DNA of 64,000 nucleotides from Phenylobacterium sp. LH3H17 (GCF_024298925.1 NZ_CP101283.1:3539001-3603000); one strand, 5' to 3'. Positions 45,360-54,314 are shown, counted from the first letter of the stretch. Translations and numbers: made by a program. Notes: generated by a model from the letters alone, not told the origin.

Positions 45360-45405
45360 CCGCCGTGCGGAGGCTCCGGCGGCGCGCGCCACCGGAGCCC
45401 TGTTC

Positions 45406-48117
45406 CTAGAAACCCTTGGTGATCGCGATCCCATAGAGCCGCGGGTCAAGCAGGAAGATACTGCGCGTCGCGCCCAGGTTCTCGTCGGCGATGTCGAACC
45501 CGACGATGGTGTCCTCGTCCTGCAGGTTCTTCACGAAGACCTGGATGTTGAGGTCGAGGTCGGCATTGGCCAGGATCAGGCTGGCGTTGATGTTGTCCCA
45601 GGATCGGATGCCGTCGAAGCTGGCGTTGTTGTAGCGCATGAAGCTGTCGGACTGGCGGTAGTAGTCGCCCCGCAGGGTGGCGGTCCACGCGCTGGGCAGC
45701 TCCCAGCGGTACTGGGCGCCCAGCGACACCGTCCACTTGGGCGCATTGGGCAGCTCGTTGCCCTTCAGGTCCTGCAGCACCCCCTCGCCGACCCCGCCAG
45801 TATAGAGCGAAACGCCGGGTCCATAGGTGTAGGCGCCCGCCGCCAGGGCCGCGGCCGTTGCCGGGGCATTGCCCGCCGCCACCAGTCCCGCCGTCACCGA
45901 GGCCGCGCCCGAGCAGACCCGGTTGGCCATGGTCGCCGGCCCGCCCGGCGCCTGGAGGATGGCGGCCAGGCCGGCGGCGTTGACGATGCAGCCGCCGGAG
46001 GTCGAGTTCCCATAGACATAGGCGGGATTGCCCTGGGTCCGGTTGAAGGAATCGATCACCAGGCCCTTCTCGATGCTGGTGTCGAGATAGCCGATGTTGG
46101 CGTTGAGCTTCAGGCCGTCGATCGGCGCCCAGACCGACTCCAGCTCCAGGCCCTTGATCTTGGCGTCGATGTTCTCGTTGAACACCGATTTGTTGACGCT
46201 GCGGCCGATCTGATAGCCCTGATAGTCGTAGTGGAAAGCCGTCAGGTTCAGCAGCAGGCGGCCGTCCCAAAGGGTGTTCTTCAGGCCGAATTCGTAGGCG
46301 TTGACGAATTCCGGCTCGTACTCGGTCTTCAGGCCCAGGACGACGACCCCGGGCGGATTGAAGCCGCCGCCCTTATAGCCCTTCGAATAGGATCCATAGA
46401 TCAGGGTATCGTCCGTGAAGCTGAGATCCGGCGACCAGTCGACGTTCAGCCGGCCCGTGGTTTCCTTGAACTCCACGACCTGGGGCGCGGTGAAGACCGG
46501 GCCGCGGCCCGGCGTGAACAGGGTCGAACCTGAGCCGCGGGTCCATTTCTCGTCATCGGTGTAACGCAGGCCGAGCGTCGCGCGGAGGGTCTCGGTGGCC
46601 TGCCAGTAGAGCTCGCCGAACACCGCCTTGGACTTGAGCCGGTACTCGGTGCGGCTGACGAAATAGTTGTGGCCCGAGAAATCGGGCTCCTTTAGCGGGT
46701 CGACATAGGCGCTCGGCAACAGGAGCTTGACCGCCGCGGTGGCGGCGTTGGCCGCCACATAGGTGAAGTTTAGCGCCTCGTAGTCGAGATAGATGCCGCC
46801 GATATTGAAGTTGAGCGGCCCGTCGAACTTCGACTGCAGCCGCACCTCCTGGCTCCATTGCTCCGAGTGGCCGATAACGCCGGACTCGCTGACGAGACGG
46901 TCGACGCGCCCGATCTGCGGGTCGACGAGGAAGCCGTCCGGCGCGCGCGGGCCGATCGGGAAGACCACCGACGAATAGCCCCCGGTCGAGTCGCCGCGAG
47001 CGTAGTTCTCATTCTCATTATAGCTGGTGAGCGAGGTTAGGGTCAGCGAGGGGGTCATGTCCCACTCGATATTGGCCTCATAGACGTCGGTGCGGGGCCG
47101 GTAGACTGGCCGCCCCAGGACCTCGACCTCACGCAGGTTGCGGGAGATCGTCTTGCCGAGGAACGAGTCCACCGGCTGCAGGCCGATCTGTCGCGCCAGG
47201 ATACCGGTGAAGGTGGAGAGCTGGTTGGTCGTACCGAACGCGTTTGGATCGTAGACCGAGGCCGGCAGGCAGCCCTGGGTCAGACCCGCCTGGGCCGCAC
47301 CGGTGGGCACGCCCTGCACCGAGGTCAGGCCGACGTCCTTGACGCAGAGCTGTTTGCGCGCCCCGCGGGTGTCGTCCTCCGAGAAGGTGTCCCACAGCAG
47401 GAAGCCGCGCAGGGTCTCGGTGGGCGTAAACGCCAGGGTCACGCGGCCGGCCCAGATGTCGCGGCTGTCGATGTCCTGACCGTTCAGGGTGTTGCTGGTG
47501 TAGCCGTCGCGCTGCAGGGCGAAGCCCGCGGCCCGCACGGCCAGCTTGTCGCCCAGCGGCACGTTGATGAAGACCTGATATTTCAGCGCCTTGTAGTTGC
47601 CGAACTCGGCGGTGATCGAGGCGTCGAACTCGTCCGTCGGCTTGTTGGTGATGATGTTCACCACCCCGCCGGTGGCGTTGCGTCCGTAGAGCGTGCCCTG
47701 CGGACCGCGCAGCACCTCCACCCGCTCGACATCGTAGAATTCCGCGTCCGCCAGCCGGTTGGCGGTGAGGGGCACGTTGTTGTGGTGGATGCCGACCCCG
47801 TCGTCGCCGGACAGCGAGATGAGCTGGGCGCCGACGCCGCGGATCTGGAAGTTGGTCCGCAGCGCCCGGCGAGTGAAGCTGAGATTAGGCACCGACTGGA
47901 CCAGTTGGCCGCCGGTGTCGATGCCTTGAGCCTTGAGGGTCTGCTCGCTGAAGGCCGAGACGGCGATCGGCACGTCCTGGACCGACTCCTCGCGCTTCTG
48001 GGCCGTGACGATCAGTTCGTCCAGCAGGGAGCCCTGCGAACTCTGCGCGTGGGCCCAGCCCGGCGTCGTGCAAGCCAGCGCGAGCGCCGACACAGACACC
48101 ATCCATGCCTTGGTCAT
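45406..48117 (-). CDS. TonB-dependent outer-membrane receptor, 903 aa
   Basis: The signal peptide ends in GWAHAQ and is followed by a TonB-box-like region (LLDELIVTAQKREE). The plug domain has QDVPIAVSAFSEQTLKAQGI, LRTNFQIRGVG and VEVLRGPQGTLYGRNATGGVVN. A long beta-barrel ends in GIAITKGF with the expected terminal Phe. The branch is the iron-pesticin/Caulobacter-type family that takes up diverse nutrients, so the ligand is unknown. The start is the ATG at 48117; sequence further up is promoter DNA. A divergent MarR-type gene probably controls it. Confidence 0.93.
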   Translation of the reverse strand: MTKAWMVSVSALALACTTPGWAHAQSSQGSLLDELIVTAQKREESVQDVPIAVSAFSEQTLKAQGIDTGGQLVQSVPNLSFTRRALRTNFQIRGVGAQLISLSGDDGVGIHHNNVPLTANRLADAEFYDVERVEVLRGPQGTLYGRNATGGVVNIITNKPTDEFDASITAEFGNYKALKYQVFINVPLGDKLAVRAAGFALQRDGYTSNTLNGQDIDSRDIWAGRVTLAFTPTETLRGFLLWDTFSEDDTRGARKQLCVKDVGLTSVQGVPTGAAQAGLTQGCLPASVYDPNAFGTTNQLSTFTGILARQIGLQPVDSFLGKTISRNLREVEVLGRPVYRPRTDVYEANIEWDMTPSLTLTSLTSYNENENYARGDSTGGYSSVVFPIGPRAPDGFLVDPQIGRVDRLVSESGVIGHSEQWSQEVRLQSKFDGPLNFNIGGIYLDYEALNFTYVAANAATAAVKLLLPSAYVDPLKEPDFSGHNYFVSRTEYRLKSKAVFGELYWQATETLRATLGLRYTDDEKWTRGSGSTLFTPGRGPVFTAPQVVEFKETTGRLNVDWSPDLSFTDDTLIYGSYSKGYKGGGFNPPGVVVLGLKTEYEPEFVNAYEFGLKNTLWDGRLLLNLTAFHYDYQGYQIGRSVNKSVFNENIDAKIKGLELESVWAPIDGLKLNANIGYLDTSIEKGLVIDSFNRTQGNPAYVYGNSTSGGCIVNAAGLAAILQAPGGPATMANRVCSGAASVTAGLVAAGNAPATAAALAAGAYTYGPGVSLYTGGVGEGVLQDLKGNELPNAPKWTVSLGAQYRWELPSAWTATLRGDYYRQSDSFMRYNNASFDGIRSWDNINASLILANADLDLNIQVFVKNLQDEDTIVGFDIADENLGATRSIFLLDPRLYGIAITKGF

Positions 48118-48189
48118 TCTTCCCTCCCACGTTTCCACGGCCCTCATCGTGCGGGACCGGTTGCGTCCGACGCCAAACGGATTTGACGG

Positions 48190-48275
48190 AACATTGAAAT
48201 GTTGGGCCGCCAAACATTGTTCGGATAGCGGTCTTGACCGTGGGGAAGGAGTCGCCATCTAGTTCAAGATTGAAC
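48190..48275. promoter_or_regulatory. Palindromic operators between the TonB receptor and marR-type genes
   Basis: Two perfect 14-bp palindromes with GA centres, AACATT-GA-AATGTT (48190-48203) and GTTCAA-GA-TTGAAC (48262-48275), plus the shorter AAC-ATT-GTT at 48213-48221. The second lies 16 bp before the marR-type ATG and has the TTCAA-N2-TTGAA form often bound by MarR dimers. Binding by the adjacent regulator is inferred. Confidence 0.6.
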
Positions 48276-48291
48276 GACTGGAGGGGGCCCC

Positions 48292-48771
48292 ATGCCGCCA
48301 GCCTTGAAAGACCGTCCCGATGTCGCCGTGTTCAACGAGATCGGGATCATCGAACACCTGATGCGCCACGCGGTGACCGACCACCTGCCGCCGGGCGTGA
48401 CCTACGCCCATTTCGAGATGCTGCTGAATTTCACGCGGTCAGGCGACGGCCAGACGCCCGCGGAACTGGCGCAGGCGATGATGATGACCAAGGGCGCGAT
48501 CACCAACATCCTGCAGAAGATGGAGGCGCTCGGCCTCGTCTGCGTGCTGGCCGACGTGAAGGACCGCCGCAAGAAGCGCGTGCGCCTGACCCGGGCCGGC
48601 GCCCAGGCCTATGAGCAGATCCTGCGCGACATGAAGTGGCAGATGGACGCCCTGCGAGAGGGCTTCACCGACAACGAGTTCCGCCAGGCCCTGCCGTTCC
48701 TGCGCTCCCTGCGGACCTTCCTGGAGGAGATCAGCGAGCAGCCCGAACCCGAAGCCTCGAGCCTCCGCTGA
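48292..48771 (+). CDS. MarR family transcriptional regulator, 159 aa
   Basis: A winged helix-turn-helix: TPAELAQAMMMTKGAITNILQKMEALGLVC (recognition helix region at residues 62-90) followed by the wing VLADVKDRRKKRVRLTRAG with the conserved D-x-R-x-x-R. Flanking helices form the dimer interface. MarR proteins usually repress a divergent gene and release DNA on binding a small, often aromatic, ligand. Here the divergent gene is the TonB receptor. The 3' end overlaps the convergent nfeD by 41 bp. Confidence 0.9.
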   Translation: MPPALKDRPDVAVFNEIGIIEHLMRHAVTDHLPPGVTYAHFEMLLNFTRSGDGQTPAELAQAMMMTKGAITNILQKMEALGLVCVLADVKDRRKKRVRLTRAGAQAYEQILRDMKWQMDALREGFTDNEFRQALPFLRSLRTFLEEISEQPEPEASSLR

Positions 48772-49189
48772 GGCCGATCACCTCGACATCGCCCCCGGCC
48801 GACAGGCTCTCGCCCTCGTCCAGCTCGGCGGCCCACTCCTTGCCGTCGATGAGCACCCGGCCCGAGCGCCCGTCGAACGGCGCGGCGGCCTTGCCGCGGT
48901 GGCCGACCAGGCGGGCGACATTGTCGTTGATGTCGGCGCCCTCCTCGGCCTTCGATGGCCAGAATCGGCGCGCCAGCAGGGTCGAGACGATGGTCAGGGC
49001 GGCGAACAGGCCGATCTCCTGGGCGGTCGTGTCGAGCACGCCGCTCAGCAGGCCGACGACGCCGGCCGAGGCCGCGGGCCACAACAGCCAACCCGAGCCG
49101 AAGGCCACCTCGACCGCGAGGATCGCGGCGCCCAGGGCCAGCCAGACCCAAAGCGCGTGATCGGCGTAGATCTGGGCGAACATGTCCAT
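48731..49189 (-). CDS. NfeD-like membrane protein, 152 aa
   Basis: Three hydrophobic segments (residues 12-30, 33-52, 58-75) precede a C-terminal OB-fold domain (LVGHRGKAAAPFDGRSGRVLIDGKEWAAELDEGESLSAGGDVEVIG), the standard short NfeD layout. The family works with SPFH/stomatin proteins in membrane organisation. The SPFH partner gene lies 5 bp upstream in the same operon. Confidence 0.9.
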   Translation of the reverse strand: MDMFAQIYADHALWVWLALGAAILAVEVAFGSGWLLWPAASAGVVGLLSGVLDTTAQEIGLFAALTIVSTLLARRFWPSKAEEGADINDNVARLVGHRGKAAAPFDGRSGRVLIDGKEWAAELDEGESLSAGGDVEVIGLSGGSRLRVRAAR

Positions 49190-49194
49190 GCTCC

Positions 49195-50172
49195 TTAAGC
49201 TCCGGTGGGCGGAACCGCCGGGCGGCGTGCGGCCGGCGGCGCGGGCGGTCTTGGCGGCGGCGGCGCGTCGCTCTTGATGAACTTCACCAGTTCGCCCACC
49301 CCGGCCAGCGAGCCGACCAGGGCCGACATCTCGGCGGGCACGATGACCGTCTTCTGATGCGGGCTCTCGGCCAGCTTGGCGAAGGCCTCGACATATTTCT
49401 GGGCGACGAAATAGTTGATGGCGTTGACGTCGCCGCGCGCGATGGCCTCCGACACCATGGTGGTCGCCTTGGCCTCGGCCTCGGCCTCGCGCTCGCGGGC
49501 CTCGGCGTCGCGGTAGGCGGCTTCGCGGCGGCCCTCGGCCTCTAGGATCGCGGCCTGCTTGGCGCCCTCGGCGCGGGCGATGGCGGCCGACTTCTCGCCA
49601 TCCGCCTCGGTGATCACCGCGCGACGCTCACGCTCGGCCTTCATCTGGCGGGCCATGGCGTTGGTGATGTCCGGCGGCGGCATCAGGTCCTTGATCTCGA
49701 TCCGCGCGACCTTGACCCCCCACGGGCTGGTGGCCGAGTCGATGACGTGCAGCAGGCGGGTGTTGATCTGGTCGCGTTGCGACAGCACCTCGTCCAGCTC
49801 CATGGAGCCCACCACCGTCCGCAGATTGGTCATGCAGAGCTGAGCGATGGCGTAGTTGAGATTGTCGACCCGGTAGGCGGCCGCGGCGGCGTCCATCACC
49901 TGGATGAAGACGATGCCGTCGACCTTCACCACCGCGTTGTCCTTGGTGATGACCTCCTGCTGGGGCACGTCGAGAACCTGCTCCATCATGTTCATCCGCC
50001 GGCCGACCCCTTCGATGAACGGCGTCAGGAAGGCGATGCCGGGCTTCAGCGTGCGGGTGTATCGGCCGAACCGCTCGACGGTGAACTCGCGCCCCTGGGG
50101 CACGATCTTGATGGCGGCGAACAGGATCACCAGCGCCAGCACCAAGAATACGAGTGAAGCGGTAAGCTCCAT
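49195..50172 (-). CDS. SPFH/Band 7 (QmcA/stomatin-like) protein, 325 aa
   Basis: An N-terminal membrane helix (SLVFLVLALVILFAAI) is followed by the SPFH domain: VPQGREFTVERFGRYTRTLKPG, VITKDNAVVKVDGIVFIQVMD and TNLRTVVGSMELDEVLSQRDQIN, then a coiled coil rich in RAEGAKQAAILEAEGRREAA. A Pro/Ala tail ends the protein. It probably oligomerises at the inner membrane with the NfeD protein encoded next to it. Confidence 0.92.
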   Translation of the reverse strand: MELTASLVFLVLALVILFAAIKIVPQGREFTVERFGRYTRTLKPGIAFLTPFIEGVGRRMNMMEQVLDVPQQEVITKDNAVVKVDGIVFIQVMDAAAAAYRVDNLNYAIAQLCMTNLRTVVGSMELDEVLSQRDQINTRLLHVIDSATSPWGVKVARIEIKDLMPPPDITNAMARQMKAERERRAVITEADGEKSAAIARAEGAKQAAILEAEGRREAAYRDAEAREREAEAEAKATTMVSEAIARGDVNAINYFVAQKYVEAFAKLAESPHQKTVIVPAEMSALVGSLAGVGELVKFIKSDAPPPPRPPAPPAARRPAVPPTGA

Positions 50173-50202
50173 GACAACCTCCCCGAGAACCTGAGGCGAA
50201 GC

Positions 50203-50622
50203 TTAACGCGGGCGGGCGGGCTCCGCCACGTCCGTCGGGGGCTCAGGGTCCACGACCGGAACGGCGACCTTGGCGCGGGCCAGACGCGCGGAGAGGTCCC
50301 GCCCGTGGCCGGCGACCACGGCCTGGGCGCGCTTCACGCCGGGCCCACAGCGGGAAAACTCGCTACGCCGGGCGACGAAGCCCGCGTTGAAGCCCTCCTT
50401 GATCTGCCGGTCCAGCCCGGCGTCGGGCTGCTCGGCCTCGACCAGTCGGATCATCCGGTTGCGCCAATACTGGTCGCCGGTCCCGGAACAGGCCTGGCGC
50501 AGGGCGTGGCTCTCGCCCAGCACATAGGCCAGCTCCGCCAGGGTCTGGCGCCCGTGGGAGCTGCGCTCCTGGGCCTGGGCCGGCAGGGGCGCGAGGGCGA
50601 GCAAGGCGAGCATCCAACGCAT
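50203..50622 (-). CDS. Exported TIGR02301-type protein, 139 aa
   Basis: The signal peptide MRWMLALLALAPLPAQAQ is followed by a helical domain: LAELAYVLGESHALRQACSG, then QYWRNRMIRLVEAEQPDAGL and GFNAGFVARRSEFSRCGPGV. It has two cysteines and a Pro-rich end. The pattern is that of the TIGR02301 family, common in alphaproteobacteria and of unknown function. I use the ATG at 50622; the long upstream frame is not protein-like. Confidence 0.8.
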   Translation of the reverse strand: MRWMLALLALAPLPAQAQERSSHGRQTLAELAYVLGESHALRQACSGTGDQYWRNRMIRLVEAEQPDAGLDRQIKEGFNAGFVARRSEFSRCGPGVKRAQAVVAGHGRDLSARLARAKVAVPVVDPEPPTDVAEPARPR

Positions 50623-50722
50623 GGTCCCAGTTAAGGCGGGCGGCGGCGGCTTGTCACGGACCTCGCGCGCCTTATTTCGGTCTGCTAGCCAGGGGACTTG
50701 AGCGGCCCTGGAGCCCCGACCG

Positions 50723-51262
50723 ATGCGCCTCGCCCTATTCGCCATCCTCGCCGTCCTGGCCACCGGTCCCGCCGCGGCCGCGCCGGCCAAGCCGGCGGCC
50801 GCCAAGCCGGCGACTCCCAAGCCCCCCGCCAAGCCCGGCTTCGAAGCCCGCGACCCGGCCGCGATCGCAGCCCTTCTGGCCGGCGCCGGCGCCAAGACCG
50901 AGTCCGCTCGCGGCGGCGAAGGCCAGGTCGCCCTGAAAGTGGTCACCCCCGGCGGCGGTTTCGGGATGCAGTTCGCCAACTGCGACGCCAAGGGCAAGGC
51001 CTGCGCGGGCGTGGCCTTCTCCACCGGCTTCGATCGTCAGGCGCCGACTCTGGCCCAGATGAACCTCTTCAACCGCACGCAGTTCGCCTGCCGCGGCTTC
51101 ACCGGCGAGGACGGCAAACCCAATGTCATGTACTCGACCCTGCTCACCTCGCGGATGACCGCAGAGGACATGAAGCAGCACCTCGGTGTCTGGCAGGGCT
51201 GCCTCGGGGCCTTCGCCCAGTTCACCCGTGATCCGGCCGGCTTCCTGGCCGCCAACAGCTAA
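50723..51262 (+). CDS. Exported YbjN-like protein, 179 aa
   Basis: A signal peptide (residues 1-20) and an Ala/Pro/Lys linker (PAKPAAAKPATPKPPAKPG) precede a domain of about 135 residues: AIAALLAGAGAKTESARGGE, LKVVTPGGGFGMQFANCD, FNRTQFACRGFTGEDGKPNV and MTAEDMKQHLGVWQGCLGAF. The layout suggests the YbjN / type III chaperone-like fold, seen in exported form in alphaproteobacteria. Function is unknown. It is divergent from the TIGR02301-type gene. Confidence 0.72.
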   Translation: MRLALFAILAVLATGPAAAAPAKPAAAKPATPKPPAKPGFEARDPAAIAALLAGAGAKTESARGGEGQVALKVVTPGGGFGMQFANCDAKGKACAGVAFSTGFDRQAPTLAQMNLFNRTQFACRGFTGEDGKPNVMYSTLLTSRMTAEDMKQHLGVWQGCLGAFAQFTRDPAGFLAANS

Positions 51263-51428
51263 ATGCAACTCAGTTTCTCCCTCAGCGCGCAGCGCGATTT
51301 GGGGGAGGTGGCTCGTCGCCGCTTCGCGACGAGACGGAGGGGGTTGAAGCGCTCGAAAGCGAGTCAAGGCCCCCCTCAGTCGGCCATTCGGCCGACAGCT
51401 CCCCCAGAGGGGAGCAACTGAATAGGTC
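51263..51428. repeat. Multi-hairpin intergenic palindromic element
   Basis: The whole gap between the YbjN-like and LysR genes is taken up by nested hairpins: CTCGTCGC / GCGACGAG, CTCG / CGAG, GTCGGCC / GGCCGAC with an ATTC loop, and GCTCCCC / GGGGAGC with a CAGA loop. The ends (CAACTCAG on the left, CAACTGAAT on the right) are related. I recall similar palindromic elements between genes in Caulobacterales and sphingomonads. It may be a REP-like repeat or serve as a terminator; copy number cannot be seen from one window. Confidence 0.6.
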
Positions 51429-52346
51429 TCAGGCGTTCGTGGTCCAGGCCGCCGCCGAGAGCCTCTCCACCAGGAAATCGAACAGCACCTGCACGCGCGC
51501 CGGGCGCAGGCGGCCCGGCGGGCTGACCAGGTGCAGGGCCGGCGGCGGCGGGCTCCAGTCGCACATGACCGCCTCCAGCCTGCCGTCCAACAGGTCGCGC
51601 CAGCAGATGAACTCCGGCTGCAAGGCCACGCCCAGGCCCGCGCGCAGCGCGCCCCCCAGCGCCTCGGCGTTGTTGACCCGCAACTGGCCGCCCACCGTCA
51701 CCGTCTCGTCCCCGTCCGTGGCGTGGCTGAACCGCCAGGTCTCCGGACTTTCGACGTTCGAATAGGTGAAGGCCCGGTGACGGGTCAGGTCGCGCGGATG
51801 GACGGGCCGACCGTGGGCTTCGAAATAGCCCGGCGCCCCCACCAGCATGATCCGCATCTCGCAGATCCGCCGGGCCAGCAGCGACGAATCGGCCAGCCGG
51901 GCGATGCGGAGCGCCAGGTCGTAACCCTCCGCCACCAGGTCGATCTGCTCGTCGGCCAGGTGGAGATCGATCGAGACCTCAGGATAGCGCGCCAGGAAGT
52001 CCGGCAGGATCGGGGTCAGATGCAGCAGGCCGAAGGACATGGGCGCGGCCAGCCGCACCTGGCCGCGCGGGATCGCCGACTGGGCCGCGGTCTCCATCTC
52101 CACCGCCTCGCCCTCGGAGAGGATGCGGTTGGCTCGCTCCAACGCCGCGCGGCCGCTCTGCGTCAGCGACAGCCGTCGCGAGGTCCGGTGGAACAGGTTG
52201 GCGCCCATGCGCGCTTCCAGGCGGCTGACCGCCTTGGAGACCGTCGCTTTGGAAAGGTCCAGCTCTGCCGCCGCGCGGGCGAAGGCGCCGGTCTCGGCGA
52301 CCTTGGCGAACACGGCCCAGGCTTCGAAGTCGGGGAGTTTCGACAT
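51429..52346 (-). CDS. LysR family transcriptional regulator, 305 aa
   Basis: An N-terminal winged [43 protein letters not shown] and [20 protein letters not shown] periplasmic-binding-protein-like effector domain follows ([32 protein letters not shown]). It belongs to the large pirin- or quinone-reductase-linked AaeR/DmlR-like branch. It is divergent from the pirin gene, with palindromic sequence between them. Confidence 0.92.
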   Translation of the reverse strand: MSKLPDFEAWAVFAKVAETGAFARAAAELDLSKATVSKAVSRLEARMGANLFHRTSRRLSLTQSGRAALERANRILSEGEAVEMETAAQSAIPRGQVRLAAPMSFGLLHLTPILPDFLARYPEVSIDLHLADEQIDLVAEGYDLALRIARLADSSLLARRICEMRIMLVGAPGYFEAHGRPVHPRDLTRHRAFTYSNVESPETWRFSHATDGDETVTVGGQLRVNNAEALGGALRAGLGVALQPEFICWRDLLDGRLEAVMCDWSPPPPALHLVSPPGRLRPARVQVLFDFLVERLSAAAWTTNA

Positions 52347-52356
52347 GGCGATTTCC

Positions 52357-52390
52357 GAAACGATCTGTTTCCATCGTTTCTATTTCGAAA
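52357..52390. promoter_or_regulatory. Candidate operator between lysR-type gene and pirin gene
   Basis: A perfect 8-bp inverted repeat, GAAACGAT (52357-52364) / ATCGTTTC (52373-52380) with an 8-bp spacer, is followed by the palindrome TTTCGAAA (52383-52390). The arrangement, immediately upstream of the LysR start and 68-101 bp before pirin, fits an autoregulated LysR box. Confidence 0.55.
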
Positions 52391-52457
52391 CTTCGGGGAA
52401 AAGCTACTTGTATCTCAACAGCGGCGCACACCCACGGAGCGACCGGGAGACTGACCG

Positions 52458-53156
52458 ATGATCGACCATCGACCCTTTGAGAGCCTCGGCGGCGCCAACC
52501 ACGGCTGGCTCGACGCCAAGCACCACTTCTCGTTCTCCGACTACCACGACCCCAAGCGCATGAGCTGGGGCGCGCTGCGGGTCTGGAACGACGACAGGAT
52601 CGAACCCAATTCCGGCTTCCCGCCGCACCCGCACGCGAACATGGAGATCATCACCTATGTGCGCACCGGGGCGATCACCCACCAGGACAGCCTGGGCAAT
52701 ACCGGCCGCACCGAGGCCGGCGACGTCCAGGTGATGAGCGCCGGCACGGGTATCCGCCACGCGGAATTCAATGTCGAACCCGTCGCCACCACCCTCTTCC
52801 AGATCTGGCTGCTGCCCACCAAGGCCGGCGGCGAGCCCTCCTGGGGCGCGCGGCCCTTCCCCAAGGGTGAACGGGCCGGGAAGTTCGTCACCCTGGCCAG
52901 CGGCCTCGACGGCGACACCGACGCCCTGCCGATCCGCGCCGACGGCCGGGTGGTGGCCGCGACCCTGAAGGCCGGCGAGAGCGCCGAGTACCAGCTGGGC
53001 GAGGGCCGCTACGCCTACCTGGTCCCGGCCACGGGCTCCATCGAGGTCAATGGCGTCACCGCCAAGGCCCGCGATGGCCTGGCCATCCGCGACGAGAAGA
53101 CGGTGCGGGTCACCGCCCTGGAGGACGCCGAACTGGTCCTGGTCGACGCCGCCTAG
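52458..53156 (+). CDS. Pirin family protein (YhhW-like quercetinase type), 232 aa
   Basis: A bicupin. GANHGWLDAKHHFSFSDYHD opens the protein, and the metal-binding cupin has GFPPHPHANMEIITYVRTGAITHQDSLG near residue 55 with the His, His, Glu set. VMSAGTGIRHAEFN supplies the fourth ligand, a His. LFQIWLLP is the pirin signature. Members have quercetinase activity in vitro or act as redox sensors; the physiological role is uncertain. It is probably under the divergent LysR regulator and is followed by a terminator. Confidence 0.9.
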   Translation: MIDHRPFESLGGANHGWLDAKHHFSFSDYHDPKRMSWGALRVWNDDRIEPNSGFPPHPHANMEIITYVRTGAITHQDSLGNTGRTEAGDVQVMSAGTGIRHAEFNVEPVATTLFQIWLLPTKAGGEPSWGARPFPKGERAGKFVTLASGLDGDTDALPIRADGRVVAATLKAGESAEYQLGEGRYAYLVPATGSIEVNGVTAKARDGLAIRDEKTVRVTALEDAELVLVDAA

Positions 53157-53208
53157 GGAGATCGCGCGGCCGGGCGGCCCCACACACCACGTCCGGACTG
53201 CTGTGACA

Positions 53209-53235
53209 CCCGCCCTCTTCAGCCCAGAGGGCGGG
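53209..53235 (+). terminator. Hairpin between pirin and nitronate monooxygenase genes
   Basis: CCCGCCCTCT (53209-53218) pairs perfectly with AGAGGGCGGG (53226-53235) across a 7-nt loop; CGATCTCTTTCC follows. It lies between two convergent genes. The T-tract is weak, so intrinsic termination is probable rather than certain. Confidence 0.65.
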
Positions 53236-53251
53236 CGATCTCTTTCCAGCC

Positions 53252-54229
53252 TTAGGCCGGCTCGCGCTGGCGCAGCTTCGAAGCCCGCTCCAGAGCGGCC
53301 TCGGCCTCGGCCACCAGCCGCTGCACGATCTCGCCGGCCGGCAGCACCTCGTGCACCCCGCCCGCCGACTGGCCCATGGCGAAGCAGGACTTGTCGGGAT
53401 CCAGGCCCTCGATCTGGCCGCCGATCCCGCCCATAACCCCGGCCTGGCTCGACAGCATGGCCTGCATGGGGAAGGGCTGGATGTCCTGCGGCCGGGTCTC
53501 CCACTCCTCGACATAGGGGTTCTTGCGCACCCGCATAGGCTTGCCGGAATAGGAGCGCGTGCGGATTGTGTCCTCGTCGGCCGCCTCCAGGATGGTCTGG
53601 CGGTAGAGCTCGCCGGCGTGGGCCTCGTCGCTGGCGATGAACCGGGTGCCCATCCAGACGCCGACCGCGCCCAGAGTCAGGGACGCCGCCAGGCCGCGGC
53701 CGTCATAGAGGCCGCCCGCGGCCACCACCGGGATCTTCACCGCTTCCACCGCCTGGGCCACCAGCGGCATGGTGCCGACCAGGCCCGTATGACCGCCGCC
53801 CTCGCCGCCCTGGCAGATCACGGCGTCGCAACCGGCCTGCTCGGCCTTCACCGCGTGCTTCACCGCCCCGCAGACGACCATGACCTTGAGACCGGCCTTC
53901 TTCAGCTTCTCCATGATCGGCATGGGCACGCCGAGGCCGGCCACGAAGCTGGAAGCGCCTTCCTCGATGATGATCTCCACCGAGGCGGTCAGGCTCTCGG
54001 GCGAGGCGGCCAGCAGGTCGACCCCGAACGGTTTGTCGGTCAACGACTTCACCTTGCGCATCTCGTCGCGGATGAAGTCGGGCGAGCGGCCGGCCATGCC
54101 CAGCACGCCATAGCCCCCGGCGTTGGAGACGGCGGCGGCCAGCTCGGCGTAGGAGACGCCTCCCATGCCGGCCAGCATGACCGGGTGCTTCACTCCCAGC
54201 AGGTCGCAGAGCGGAGTATGCAAGGTCAT
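53252..54229 (-). CDS. Nitronate monooxygenase-like (2-nitropropane dioxygenase) flavoprotein, 325 aa
   Basis: A TIM-barrel FMN enzyme. It has HPVMLAGMGGVSYAELAAAVSNAGGYGVL at the N-terminus, CDAVICQGGEGGGHTGLVGTMPL with the flavin-contacting GGEGGGH motif near residue 148, and VVAAGGLYDGRGLAASLTLGAVGVWMGTRF for the phosphate site. The fold also covers enoyl reductase FabK-like enzymes, so the substrate is open. The start is the ATG at 54229, with GGAGGA upstream; the frame before it is non-coding. Confidence 0.87.
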   Translation of the reverse strand: MTLHTPLCDLLGVKHPVMLAGMGGVSYAELAAAVSNAGGYGVLGMAGRSPDFIRDEMRKVKSLTDKPFGVDLLAASPESLTASVEIIIEEGASSFVAGLGVPMPIMEKLKKAGLKVMVVCGAVKHAVKAEQAGCDAVICQGGEGGGHTGLVGTMPLVAQAVEAVKIPVVAAGGLYDGRGLAASLTLGAVGVWMGTRFIASDEAHAGELYRQTILEAADEDTIRTRSYSGKPMRVRKNPYVEEWETRPQDIQPFPMQAMLSSQAGVMGGIGGQIEGLDPDKSCFAMGQSAGGVHEVLPAGEIVQRLVAEAEAALERASKLRQREPA

Positions 54230-54314
54230 CGAAATCCTCCCGAATTTTATGCCGGGGAGGATGGCGCCGGGCGCGGGCGATTGAAACCGTGACCCGACGT
54301 CACCGACCAATCCA

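Noticed and set aside
51263..51428. Multi-hairpin region considered as a CRISPR array or tRNA
   Set aside because: The hairpins differ from each other and there are no equal-length repeats with spacers; no tRNA cloverleaf or anticodon arm could be drawn.
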